A stretch of DNA of 64,000 nucleotides from NCBI GenBank assembly GCA_003153295.1, contig PLXY01000004.1, forward strand, positions 24,726 through 88,725, read 5' to 3'. Both the position numbers and the translations under genes were made by a program. The first letter of the stretch is position 1, and each line of letters opens with the position of its first letter. Source of the stretch: Parachlamydiales bacterium. GTDB lineage: Bacteria; Chlamydiota; Chlamydiia; Chlamydiales; Rhabdochlamydiaceae. A model generated the notes under the pieces. That model was not told the origin of the DNA. It saw only the letters and a list, made by a program, of their open reading frames with translations, and searched no databases. This document shows positions 54,143 through 62,415 of the stretch, in pieces.

Positions 54143-56935
54143 TTAAAGAGACATTGTTGGAAGAAGCCGGCTGAAATCACCGTTGCCGACAGCATTCAAC
54201 ATCAAGAATAGTCCTCCTGTGAGAGAAAGCTTGTCGCATTGGACGTGATGTTTTACTTCGATATTTTGTTTCACAGTTTCAATGATAGGTTTCATATCTA
54301 GCCCTCTAAGATCTTTATCAGCGATAGCTGCATAGAGAGTCTTGATACATTCGAGTGCTATTTTTGCGTCGCTTTGCAAACTTTGATACAAAGCTTTGAT
54401 CTCGATAAGCTCCTGGACTTCTGCGGGAACCAAAGTCTTCTTTGCTGCGAAGGAATCTATAACTTGTCCAATATCCATCTCAATGAGCGATTCTAGGATA
54501 TCTCCTTCAAACATCGATTCGTTATTTTTAGCTTTAAATTTGAAAGTTTCCCAGAAAGCCATTTGCATATTTTTTTGATTTCCCTTAGCAAAAGAGATCA
54601 GGGTACCTAACGATGAGAAATTGTCCAAAGACGAATCATTCCATGGAAGTCTTTCCGCTATGACAAAACTTTGCATCATGACCATCTGGGCTACGTAAGG
54701 AATTTGTTTTTCTAAAACATCACGCAGTCCAACAATTGGATGGACAGCGATTTTTTTCTGAGGAAATCTCCTTCCGCTTAAATGGATAGCCGGTCTTCGG
54801 AAATCGTTCTCATATCCTTTAATTTTTTGCACATATCCTTCTTCTCCGCCAAAGGGAAGGTTTAGACATAATCGAGGTTTACTCAAACATCCTGCCATTC
54901 CTTGGGGCAGAAGATTTGAACTCCATAGGGTGGTATCAAAAACTCTAGCGGGTCTTTCAAGGGCCTCTGCAAGAGGCAGAAAACCCACGCTAGTGGTTGC
55001 ACGTCCTATGTTACTATTGTAAAACACATAATACTCATCGGCGTGTTCGGCAGCAAAAAGGATATCGGAGAAAATATTGATTTCTGGAACTTCCAAGTCG
55101 TCATCTCCCATATGCACCGCATCTGCAACGGGTCCCAGAACAGCGGTTTGCAGAAGTGTATTGAGTTCATCGTCGGTCATGCTTAGGACTTCAGTCACAT
55201 CTTTTTCCCCCTTTTCAAAAGCATGTCTTAGAACAGGAGCAAGAAAGAAGACAGCATTGCGTGCGCCTCCGAATCCAAAATTATCAGTTCCAGAGGTGTG
55301 CAGCAGCTTCTCAATCTTGAGTTTTCCAGCAAGTGCCAACGCCTCTTTTTTGCTCACTTGGACGATGCGGCATCGATTTTTAGGATCTTGATGGAGGGTT
55401 TCAATGTATTTTCTATTTTTTTCAAAAGTCTCTTCGTTGGATTGGTCGATGATAAAAATCGGAAATTTTTCCGGAGTATGAATCTGTTCGATGACACTGC
55501 TTAATCCTTTGGCAACAGAGGGCAGCCAAGCCAGCTCAGAAAGAACTTTATTGGTTGGAAGTGCAAAAGTTAACCGTTCCATTCCTTTTTGCAGCTTTGC
55601 ATGAGTGGGGTCTGAAAAAGCTTGAAGGTGGTTAAAAAATTGGATTGCGAATGAGATGTAATTGTCTTTGTCTGGAGCTTTCTCAAGCTCTTTTTGAAAA
55701 ATCTCAATTTTTTCTCTCAAAGAAGAAGCGTGCAAAGTTTCTGCGCTGTGTTGCAAGTCAGACGGCAGTTGATGATCAAAAAATCCAAAAACTTTAAAAA
55801 ATTGATCGATTTGTTCCGGTGTATAGGTTTGATCAAGCAAGAGTTGTAATTGCTGTTTCTTTTCATTTTCAAGAGGCAGGCTTAGTAATTTTTCTCCCAA
55901 CTGACGAAAAGCTTGGTGAGTAGCAGCTGATTCCGTTTTAGTTAAATTGTCGAGCGTCTGGATTATCGATTTCAAGCTTTGTCCAGGAACTGCAACTAAA
56001 GAATTAAAGGCTTCATTGTCATAGTATTTTCTGCGTAATCCTTGGATCAATTGATAAAGCTCAGGCGATGTTGTTTCTAAATATCCGAGAATAACAAAAG
56101 ATCCTTCTCGATACTGGGACATACAAGCGGAAATAAGAGAAAGTTTTTGATCTAAGGGAAGTCCCTTAAATCTTTCTTCGACTGTTTTTGGATCCATACT
56201 TTCTGCGAATATTTGGAAAAGGAAGCTTTTAAGGCAAACCTTCCCAGGATGGTATTCGGAGTAGTACATTCCGTTTAACAGAGCAATGATAAACCGTTTT
56301 TCAGCTTTGTCACCTTTAAGGAATGTTGAAAAATCAAACCCATGAGAGGCAAAGATCGATGTTAGAATCATCTGGGCTTTATCTCTTGTCTTCAGCTCAG
56401 GAGTGTGTAAATGGAAAGCATGTGCAATAGCAGTTGATAGTGCCTCGGGGCTTAAATCTTTTTTAAATGTTTTGGATAGATGGTCTTGATAGGCCTGCTT
56501 AGTCAAGATCATCGGCGCTGTGCTAAAAAGCCGTTTTTTTTCTTTCTCGACGATGTCGATAAGGGATTGAGAGAATGTACGGATGGTGGCTTCTTTGGAA
56601 GGCTGAGCTTTTCCATACCCTGTATGATAGCCAATGGTTCGGGTAATACGGGTTGCTAAATTCCATGAAAACCAGCTTGGGTTTTCAATCTTCGTTGTAA
56701 TTTGCAGTTGGCTTGTTTTTAAATCTTGGGGATCGAGTTTGCGTAACTGTTTAAAAAGAGTAATGGCCTTTAAGATTTTGCGCGCAGGCTTATTTCCTCG
56801 ATGAACAGTATTTTTTGCAAGTTGCTCAATATCAGTCAGTTGTTTATCTAAATCGGAATCGCTTAACCCGCGTTGGCTTAATGAGTTAAATTCATCTATT
56901 CTACTAATTAAATCATCGTTAATTGATATTCCCAT
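54143..56935 (-). CDS. Large protein with glycosyltransferase-A-like motifs, candidate effector
   Basis: A 930-residue soluble protein without signal peptide. Residues 1-480 are helical and unrecognised. From about 490 the sequence follows a GT-A/GT2-like fold: 'FPIFIIDQSNEETFEKNRKY' (strand, Asp, helix), 'FGFGGARNAVFFLAP' (554-568, the G-x-x-x-A-R-N donor-site pattern), 'TDDEL' (587-591) and 'VHMGDDDLEVP' (607-617), a DxD-type metal motif preceded by His-Met-Gly. The last 200 residues are helical. Clostridial-toxin-like or Legionella-like glucosyltransferase effectors have this kind of layout, but I cannot confirm homology. It lies upstream of a sulfotransferase-like gene, a setting of sugar- or sulfate-modifying proteins. 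Confidence 0.62.
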   Translation of the reverse strand: MGISINDDLISRIDEFNSLSQRGLSDSDLDKQLTDIEQLAKNTVHRGNKPARKILKAITLFKQLRKLDPQDLKTSQLQITTKIENPSWFSWNLATRITRTIGYHTGYGKAQPSKEATIRTFSQSLIDIVEKEKKRLFSTAPMILTKQAYQDHLSKTFKKDLSPEALSTAIAHAFHLHTPELKTRDKAQMILTSIFASHGFDFSTFLKGDKAEKRFIIALLNGMYYSEYHPGKVCLKSFLFQIFAESMDPKTVEERFKGLPLDQKLSLISACMSQYREGSFVILGYLETTSPELYQLIQGLRRKYYDNEAFNSLVAVPGQSLKSIIQTLDNLTKTESAATHQAFRQLGEKLLSLPLENEKKQQLQLLLDQTYTPEQIDQFFKVFGFFDHQLPSDLQHSAETLHASSLREKIEIFQKELEKAPDKDNYISFAIQFFNHLQAFSDPTHAKLQKGMERLTFALPTNKVLSELAWLPSVAKGLSSVIEQIHTPEKFPIFIIDQSNEETFEKNRKYIETLHQDPKNRCRIVQVSKKEALALAGKLKIEKLLHTSGTDNFGFGGARNAVFFLAPVLRHAFEKGEKDVTEVLSMTDDELNTLLQTAVLGPVADAVHMGDDDLEVPEINIFSDILFAAEHADEYYVFYNSNIGRATTSVGFLPLAEALERPARVFDTTLWSSNLLPQGMAGCLSKPRLCLNLPFGGEEGYVQKIKGYENDFRRPAIHLSGRRFPQKKIAVHPIVGLRDVLEKQIPYVAQMVMMQSFVIAERLPWNDSSLDNFSSLGTLISFAKGNQKNMQMAFWETFKFKAKNNESMFEGDILESLIEMDIGQVIDSFAAKKTLVPAEVQELIEIKALYQSLQSDAKIALECIKTLYAAIADKDLRGLDMKPIIETVKQNIEVKHHVQCDKLSLTGGLFLMLNAVGNGDFSRLLPTMSL

Positions 56936-57026
56936 AACATAATTATAACAATTACTTTACTAATTGTTAACATATTATTTTAATATTATTATGTCTTATT
57001 TAATTGATTATTAGGGCGTTAAGCGC

Positions 57027-57743
57027 TTAATTTTCTACACTATAGCCATAATGTTGGGCAAGGGTGAGAATATTGTGATATAACTCAGGATCTAGTTCCA
57101 GCTCTAGATCTTTCCAGGAAAGTTCAGTATGTATTCGTGCGTTGAGATTATGAGGAAGCTGCTCTAATGGAGAGCGGTCGAGTTTTCTTCCTAAACGGCG
57201 GCTAAACTCATCCCAGACGTGGTCGATTTGTTCCACTTGATAGGTCAGCTCTGCTTGCTGTTCAGCTTTTAAATTCCAGTAATACCAGTATTTAGCGCAC
57301 TTAACGACAAGAGAGTCTTCTTGGGTAATTTCTGGAGTATGAGCTCGGATATATTTCCAAGAAGGTTCACCTTCGGTTTGAACGGATGAAATCACCTTTA
57401 AAGGGTGGCGCACTTGATGAAAGATATGTGCAAATCGAATTCTTCGCCTGGAATCGACAGCCCAGGGAACATGCTTAGCAGTGGTGCACATGATCCAAGA
57501 ACTCACACCATCGCTCTGGGTCTTTTCATGCCCGATCTGCATTTTGCACGCTTGAAGAAGATGCGAGATATATCCCGTCCCGCTTCGTGCGCATCCCGTG
57601 ATCAAAAGATCCCGCTTGATCATTCTTTTCTTATAGACCTTATGATAACCCAGAAATAAGGAAGCTGAAACAATGGCGAGAATAGATAATACGCGAGCTT
57701 TCATGATCAATCGGCAGAAAGCAAGTAAGTTTTTTTTATTCAT
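57027..57743 (-). CDS. Membrane-anchored sulfotransferase-like protein
   Basis: About 238 residues from ATG 57743; the frame is open further to 57818 but only with TTG. An N-terminal hydrophobic segment ('VLSILAIVSASLFLGY') would anchor it. The catalytic-like domain has a P-loop 'LLITGCARSGTGYISHLL', the 5'-phosphosulfate loop pattern of PAPS sulfotransferases, and 'IFHQVRHPLKVISSV', the 3'-phosphate loop with Arg-His-Pro. It is short for the family and lacks a clear dimer motif. No PAPS-making genes are in the window. The target is unknown. Confidence 0.7.
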   Translation of the reverse strand: MNKKNLLAFCRLIMKARVLSILAIVSASLFLGYHKVYKKRMIKRDLLITGCARSGTGYISHLLQACKMQIGHEKTQSDGVSSWIMCTTAKHVPWAVDSRRRIRFAHIFHQVRHPLKVISSVQTEGEPSWKYIRAHTPEITQEDSLVVKCAKYWYYWNLKAEQQAELTYQVEQIDHVWDEFSRRLGRKLDRSPLEQLPHNLNARIHTELSWKDLELELDPELYHNILTLAQHYGYSVEN

Positions 57744-57879
57744 CGCAATACAGGGGGTTAAATATCTTGATTTATTAAAAAAAGAGAGAGATTGCAAGTC
57801 ATTTTTTGGGATTTTCAAACTCGCAATTGATCAAAACTGAGGAAAAAGTTAAATAGATATCTTTAACCAAAGAGGTCCT

Positions 57880-58938
57880 ATGTCACAAGCCACCCTGACG
57901 AATAAAGTGCAATTTTGGTCTTATAGAATGTCAACGATTTTGAAATCATTTAAAACTCTCTATACATTGCCTCCGGAAAAAGTCGAATCATTTTTAAATT
58001 CCTATGATATCTACGATCACGATTGGGTTGATGAAGATCACCTGATCTCGCAATTGGGAAAAGAGTACTACCAAGAGATTAAGAAAAAACTCGTCGATTA
58101 TTACAGCGTGCTTAACCATCTCTGCGCCTTAGGACAAGTCGAGAAAATGTACATTCCTCCAGCAATGGATCTTTCGCAGAGCATCATTGAAAATCAAGCG
58201 CTATTTGAGCGGCAAATGATGGAGGACATAGGCGTTAAAAAAGGAAGCAAAGTTCTAGATGTGGGCTGCGGTCGAGGCCGAGTGGCTAACCACGTTGCTT
58301 CCGCAACAGGCGCTGATGTCACAGGAATGAATATCGACTCAGGTCAATTAGAGTCTGCGAGAAAATTCGCTCAAGGTAAAGGAGTATCCAGCCATTGTAA
58401 ATTCCAAATAGGGGATATGAATGACATCCCGTTTCCTTTCGAAGACCAATCGTTTGACAGCATCTATCAAATACAAGCTTTTAGTTATTCAAAAGATCTG
58501 GAAAAGCTTTTCAGAGATTTATACCGCATGCTCAAGCCTGGCGGAAGATTAGCATGCCTAGACTGGGTCCACCTTGATCAATACGATCCGAAGAATGCCC
58601 ACCATGTAGATTTAATGAGACGGATCAAACCTTTAATTGGCGCGATTGGGACGCCTTCTGCTGAAAGATATGTTGATTTAATGAAAAAAGCCGGATTTGA
58701 AATCATTATTAGCGATAACGCAAGTATTGATGGTCTTCAAGCTCCGCTGATTGAAAATGCTGATAAGTTTTTCACCCGGATGGGAAATCTCATTAAGCTC
58801 TGCGTAAAATGCAAGATCTTACCTAAGCATTTCAAGATTCTCTTTGATCGCCTGACCAAAGATGGAGAAGCTTTTGTTGAAGCAGATCGTCTTAGACTGG
58901 TGACCACAAGCTATTACATTGTTGCAGAGAAAAAGTAG
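57880..58938 (+). CDS. Sterol/plastid-type C-methyltransferase-like protein (Erg6-related)
   Basis: A 352-residue SAM methyltransferase. 'VKKGSKVLDVGCGRGRVANH' is motif I, 'GMNIDSGQLESARKFAQGKG' matches the N-I-x-x-x-Q block seen in sterol 24-C-methyltransferases, and 'MNDIPFPFEDQSFDSIYQIQA' (split by description) plus 'RMLKPGGRLACLDWVHLDQ' continue that pattern. The 120-residue N-terminal extension before motif I also resembles SMT ('KKLVDYYSVLNHLCALG'). Bacteria seldom make sterols, so it may act on host sterols or another lipid. No signal peptide is seen. A hairpin follows 10 bases after the stop. Confidence 0.78.
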   Translation: MSQATLTNKVQFWSYRMSTILKSFKTLYTLPPEKVESFLNSYDIYDHDWVDEDHLISQLGKEYYQEIKKKLVDYYSVLNHLCALGQVEKMYIPPAMDLSQSIIENQALFERQMMEDIGVKKGSKVLDVGCGRGRVANHVASATGADVTGMNIDSGQLESARKFAQGKGVSSHCKFQIGDMNDIPFPFEDQSFDSIYQIQAFSYSKDLEKLFRDLYRMLKPGGRLACLDWVHLDQYDPKNAHHVDLMRRIKPLIGAIGTPSAERYVDLMKKAGFEIIISDNASIDGLQAPLIENADKFFTRMGNLIKLCVKCKILPKHFKILFDRLTKDGEAFVEADRLRLVTTSYYIVAEKK

Positions 58939-58948
58939 CAAAATCAAT

Positions 58949-58977
58949 CTCGGCCGTTAGAAATTCTCGCGGCCGAG
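58949..58977 (+). terminator. Hairpin after the SMT-like gene
   Basis: CTCGGCCG (58949-58956) and CGGCCGAG (58970-58977) form a perfect 8-bp GC-rich stem about 10 bases after the stop at 58938. The following T-rich run is short (GGGTTTCATT). The right arm is part of the duplicated LOG-gene end, so the hairpin may have arisen by chance of that duplication. Confidence 0.55.
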
Positions 58978-58988
58978 GGTTTCATTGC
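58957..58988. repeat. Left copy of a 32-bp direct repeat (relic of LOG-gene 3' end)
   Basis: TTAGAAATTCTC-G-CGGCCGAGGG-TTTCATTGC matches 61738-61769 at 31 of 32 positions. The right copy is the authentic last 10 codons and stop of the LOG-family gene. After a short divergent stretch both sides share CTTCATCGAGATC as well (near 59003-59015 and 61794-61806). The two copies bracket the TPR-toxin-immunity cassette. Confidence 0.85.
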
Positions 58989-59110
58989 TAGGGCTCACGC
59001 AACTTCATCGAGATCCGATTCTTCTTATCCTTTCTTGCAATATTTAGGATTAAAAATATTGTGAGAATTGTCTAATCCTTTTACCTTTAATGAACTTAAA
59101 GGGAAAAGCA

Positions 59111-60226
59111 ATGAAAACTTTTTACCTATACTTCTTGTTTTTGGTTTTTTTCTCACAAATATTTTCTCTAGAGACGACATGTCCTTACGGCTGTGATAAA
59201 GATCCAGATCTTTATTGGGAGAAACAGAGCGCTCTTACAAGCTTTTTATCTCAAGGGTACCCAGAAGGAAAATGTGAATTTCATGTTTTTACCTACGATG
59301 AAGAATCGTACTGTTATAGAGGGAATATCTTATCCTGGTATACGATTAAATGGGCAGGTTTCCCAAAATGGAAACATCTACAAGATCCCAATTCCTTCTT
59401 AAATCAGTTAACTATTAAGCGATTTTTGAAGATAAATCCTCGAGCTGACGATGAAATGCCAGATAAGCAGGACAAATATTTCCATTTAAAAGGCCTGGCT
59501 GGTTTTTTAAATGTTCTTTCCCAACTCCAATCTGATGCAGATACCTATACTGCTAGTGAAAAAGCATGTTTGAATGAGGCTCTGCGTTGGTATGAAGCAT
59601 CTTTAAAATATTTCCAAGGTATGAGCAATCAAGTATTACGTACGTGCTGCTATGATGGATATTACTACGAATCTCTTGATAAAAGATTAACTGAAACCCA
59701 GCATAACATTGAAAATTATAAAAATAAGATTAAAGAATTACAAGTTCAGACTGATCATTTACAAAATAAGCTAAATGAAGCTCGTAATAAAATTCTACAA
59801 ATGCACGAAGAACAATATCAAAATTGTTTGACGAATCATCAATGGATAGGAGCGTATTATAATCGGGGGCTACTGAATTTTTATCGCGGGCAAATTTCTG
59901 ATGCTTTTGATGATATTCGGCAGTTCATGAACGGCTTAAAAGAAAGTGAAAAAGAGCTTCTTTCATCTGAAACCTATCTGAATGAAGGAATCATTCAAGC
60001 TGAAGTCAATTTATATAATGATGCCATCAGCTCCTTAAGTAAAGCTATCACAAAAGATCCCGAAAACAAAGAAGCCTATTTTCAACGCGCAGCAGCTTAC
60101 TTTGAGACAGGTGAGTTTGATTTAGCTCTTCAGGAGTTATCTAACTTCCGGAATGCGATCTACCTTAGAAGAACCTACCCTTCCCTTTTCGAAGGCTTAT
60201 GCAAATGGACTTATAGCGGGGATTAA
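59111..60226 (+). CDS. Exported TPR protein, N-terminal part of a frameshifted toxin-like gene
   Basis: Signal peptide 'TFYLYFLFLVFFSQIFSLE' follows ATG 59111, which has AAAGGG upstream. The first 120 mature residues hold four Cys (CPYGC at the start). A coiled coil lies at about 195-240 ('KNKIKELQVQTDHLQNKLNE'), then TPR units ('GAYYNRGLLNFYRGQISDAF', 'AISSLSKAITKDPENKEAYF', 'QRAAAYFETGEFDLALQELS'). After LALQELS the frame ends in an odd tail 'YLRRTYPSLFEGLCKWTYSGD', while the next frame begins in the same place with the linker domain. Related chlamydial TPR-linker-toxin proteins, as I recall them, are one chain, so this is probably the front half of one broken gene. Confidence 0.72.
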   Translation: MKTFYLYFLFLVFFSQIFSLETTCPYGCDKDPDLYWEKQSALTSFLSQGYPEGKCEFHVFTYDEESYCYRGNILSWYTIKWAGFPKWKHLQDPNSFLNQLTIKRFLKINPRADDEMPDKQDKYFHLKGLAGFLNVLSQLQSDADTYTASEKACLNEALRWYEASLKYFQGMSNQVLRTCCYDGYYYESLDKRLTETQHNIENYKNKIKELQVQTDHLQNKLNEARNKILQMHEEQYQNCLTNHQWIGAYYNRGLLNFYRGQISDAFDDIRQFMNGLKESEKELLSSETYLNEGIIQAEVNLYNDAISSLSKAITKDPENKEAYFQRAAAYFETGEFDLALQELSNFRNAIYLRRTYPSLFEGLCKWTYSGD

Positions 60227-61004
60227 AAAAGGAGTAGCAGAGGAATTTGGAGATGGTCTTCCTGTATGGAGCCCTATGCTTAATATTGGTCTTTGGGCGC
60301 TGACATCTGCCCCTTCACCTCATGCAAAGTTCATTTCAGGAGTTTTAACGTGCTTTGCAGCGACAGCTGTGTATGCAGCGGCAGATCAGATATCCTCAGA
60401 ACTAAAGGACCTTGTCACTAATTGGAATCAACTCACTCAAAAAGAGCGGGGAGAGATTTCTGGATATATCATTGGAAAATATGGAATAGATATTTTTGTC
60501 GCAGCCGGATCCGCCAAACTGATGAAAGCCTATCAAGATCTAAAAAGAGCCAATAACATTCTTACCTTTGAGATGATGTTACTTGAAGAAACTCAAGTCG
60601 TTTCTCTAAAAAATCGGTATAAGGCCATTGAGAAAACCAAAAAAGACAAAGAGTACATAAAAAAATATTTTGGAAAAAATAGTTATCCAGAGCAGGAAAT
60701 TAGAGATAATCTGAAAAAAATGGGGTATCAAATTCCTGCGAAACCAGCGGGAATTCCTGACAATTTTATTGCTAAGTATGCGGAGAGTCCCGGAATTTGT
60801 TATCATGATCCATCGAATCCTAAGCATGAATATATTCGTCTGATGCCAGGCAATCCTCAAAGCCCTAATCCGGCTCAGCAGCAGCAATATATTATTCATT
60901 ATAGGAATGGAAAAGCTTTAAATAGTGATGGAAATCTTTTTGATACGGCAGATTTAAACGTGCATATTTCTCCCGAAAAATATAAATATATAGCTCCAAA
61001 ATAA
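60153..61004 (+). CDS. Toxin-like protein: chlamydial linker domain plus C-terminal polymorphic-toxin-type domain
   Basis: A 283-residue frame overlapping the TPR frame by 74 bases. ATG 60153 has no ribosome site within 15 bases. 'LPFSKAYANGLIAGIKKGVA' and 'GEISGYIIGKYGIDIFVAAG' mark a conserved linker in chlamydial TPR toxins. The C-terminal 75 residues contain 'HEYIRLMPGNPQSPNPAQQQ', 'RNGKALNSDGN' and 'LNVHI', like the cleavable nuclease-type domains of contact-dependent toxins (R-x-MPG-NP-x-SP ... G-x-ALD-x-x-G ... HI). Joining the frames needs one base fewer near 60142-60149 (AACTTCCGGA). The toxin is followed by a candidate immunity gene after 11 bases. Confidence 0.7.
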   Translation: MRSTLEEPTLPFSKAYANGLIAGIKKGVAEEFGDGLPVWSPMLNIGLWALTSAPSPHAKFISGVLTCFAATAVYAAADQISSELKDLVTNWNQLTQKERGEISGYIIGKYGIDIFVAAGSAKLMKAYQDLKRANNILTFEMMLLEETQVVSLKNRYKAIEKTKKDKEYIKKYFGKNSYPEQEIRDNLKKMGYQIPAKPAGIPDNFIAKYAESPGICYHDPSNPKHEYIRLMPGNPQSPNPAQQQQYIIHYRNGKALNSDGNLFDTADLNVHISPEKYKYIAPK

Positions 61005-61015
61005 TATAAATACTT

Positions 61016-61741
61016 ATGACTACGCCTAAAGACCTTTGGATACATAATATGATTGAATCCTTAAAGCAAATAGCCAGTGCTGAGTTTCAAGAAAAAGGTT
61101 GGGTTAAAGGAGAAATTCATGATTTTTGTTGCTATAATGAAACATTGTGGGGGTTATTTCTCGAAGGTCTTTTTGATGAATTGATAGATGTAGAAGCTAA
61201 AAAATTTGGCTTTTCTGAGGATCAAATAAAAAAATTAGATCGACTTCGACAAGCTCTTCACACTTTTGATTCAAGGTATAGTGGATTAGAAGACCCAAAA
61301 ATTATCATTAGTGATCCAGAATGGCTTCAAATAAGAGAATTGGCTAGGGATGCATTAAAGAGTTTTGGAATAGAAAAATATCTCGATCCTTCTAAGGGCA
61401 TATTCAAAGAGAGCCTTTTGCGTAGAATTTATTGGATTTCAGATTCTGCAATTCAAAAGGGCTGGTGCATGCAGGAAAAATCTAATAGACAACCGCTCAA
61501 AGAATTAATGGATGATATTTTCAAATCCTTTAAATTTGCCGAAATTATTAATCATTATAAAGAATATGAAATTGCAGAGAATCAGATTCTGTCTCTTAGA
61601 AAGCTTTATAATGCTTTAAAAATATATCGAGAGAAAACAGAGGGTGTTCAAGATCTTAAACGGATCATTGAAGATCCTGAGTGGCATCAGATCCAAGCTC
61701 TTGCCAAAGAAGTGATTCAAGTATTTGAATATAAACCTTAG
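61016..61741 (+). CDS. Internally duplicated protein, candidate immunity partner
   Basis: A 241-residue, all-helical, acidic protein made of two copies of one ~120-residue unit. Residues 100-106 'DPEWLQI' and 220-226 'DPEWHQI' are exactly 120 apart. Around them 'FSEDQIKKLDRLRQALHTFD' and 'AENQILSLRKLYNALKIYRE' align too, as do 'QEKGWVKGE' and 'IQKGWCMQE'. It has no signal peptide or membrane segment. It begins 11 bases after the toxin-like gene and is acidic, as toxin immunity proteins often are. A two-domain immunity protein might block one toxin at two surfaces or two related toxins. Function is inferred from position only. Its stop overlaps the convergent LOG gene. Confidence 0.7.
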   Translation: MTTPKDLWIHNMIESLKQIASAEFQEKGWVKGEIHDFCCYNETLWGLFLEGLFDELIDVEAKKFGFSEDQIKKLDRLRQALHTFDSRYSGLEDPKIIISDPEWLQIRELARDALKSFGIEKYLDPSKGIFKESLLRRIYWISDSAIQKGWCMQEKSNRQPLKELMDDIFKSFKFAEIINHYKEYEIAENQILSLRKLYNALKIYREKTEGVQDLKRIIEDPEWHQIQALAKEVIQVFEYKP

Positions 61742-62415
61742 AAATTCTCACGGCCGAGGGTTTCATTGCAATGACGCACGATTCCATCGACGACTTCATC
61801 GAGATCATCGGTGACAGTAAGGAGTTGAAAATCTTCCATTTCGATGTAATGTCGATGTAGAGGAGAAGTTTTGAGCCATTCTAAAAGCCCAGACCAAAAA
61901 GCTTTCCCGACCATGAAGACAGGAAAATAGGCGATCTTTTTTGTTTTGATCAGGGTCAAAGCTTCGAAAAGTTCATCCAATGTTCCAAAGCCGCCAGGAA
62001 AGACAACAAAAGCTTGAGCATATCGGACAAACATGACTTTGCGGACAAAGAAATAGCGAAACTTGAATAAGTATTTCTGGTCAATGAAAGGATTCGGACT
62101 TTCTTCTGTGGGCAGATCGATACAAAGACCACACGATTTTCCACCTACGGTCTGAGCGCCTTCATTTGCGGCCTCCATAATGCCAGGACCGCCTCCAGTG
62201 ATGACTCCATATCCTTTTTTAGCAATTTTAGCAGCCAAGATAGCGGCTTGTTGATAGTCGGGATTGTCTCCTAAGGCTTGAGACCCTCCGAAAATTGCAA
62301 CAGAAGGACCGAGGGAGATCATTTTCTCAAATCCATCGACGAACTCCGATAGAATCCGAAATAGCCTCCAGGCATCCCATTCATGGGAATGTGTGTCGCT
62401 CATATCTCTAGGCAT
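61738..62415 (-). CDS. LOG-family protein (TIGR00730, nucleotide phosphoribohydrolase-like)
   Basis: A 225-residue Rossmann-like protein. 'VAIFGGSQALGDNPDYQQAA', 'GYGVITGGGPGIMEAANEGA' and the catalytic 'PGGFGTLDELFEALTLIKT' define the family. Members release the base from cytokinin or purine monophosphates; many are wrongly called lysine decarboxylases. Arg and Glu of the active site ('RKVMFVRYAQAFVVFPGGFG', split by description) are kept. It is followed by the YitT-type gene upstream (8-base overlap). A copy of its last 32 bases lies at 58957-58988, before the toxin cassette. Confidence 0.88.
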   Translation of the reverse strand: MPRDMSDTHSHEWDAWRLFRILSEFVDGFEKMISLGPSVAIFGGSQALGDNPDYQQAAILAAKIAKKGYGVITGGGPGIMEAANEGAQTVGGKSCGLCIDLPTEESPNPFIDQKYLFKFRYFFVRKVMFVRYAQAFVVFPGGFGTLDELFEALTLIKTKKIAYFPVFMVGKAFWSGLLEWLKTSPLHRHYIEMEDFQLLTVTDDLDEVVDGIVRHCNETLGRENF

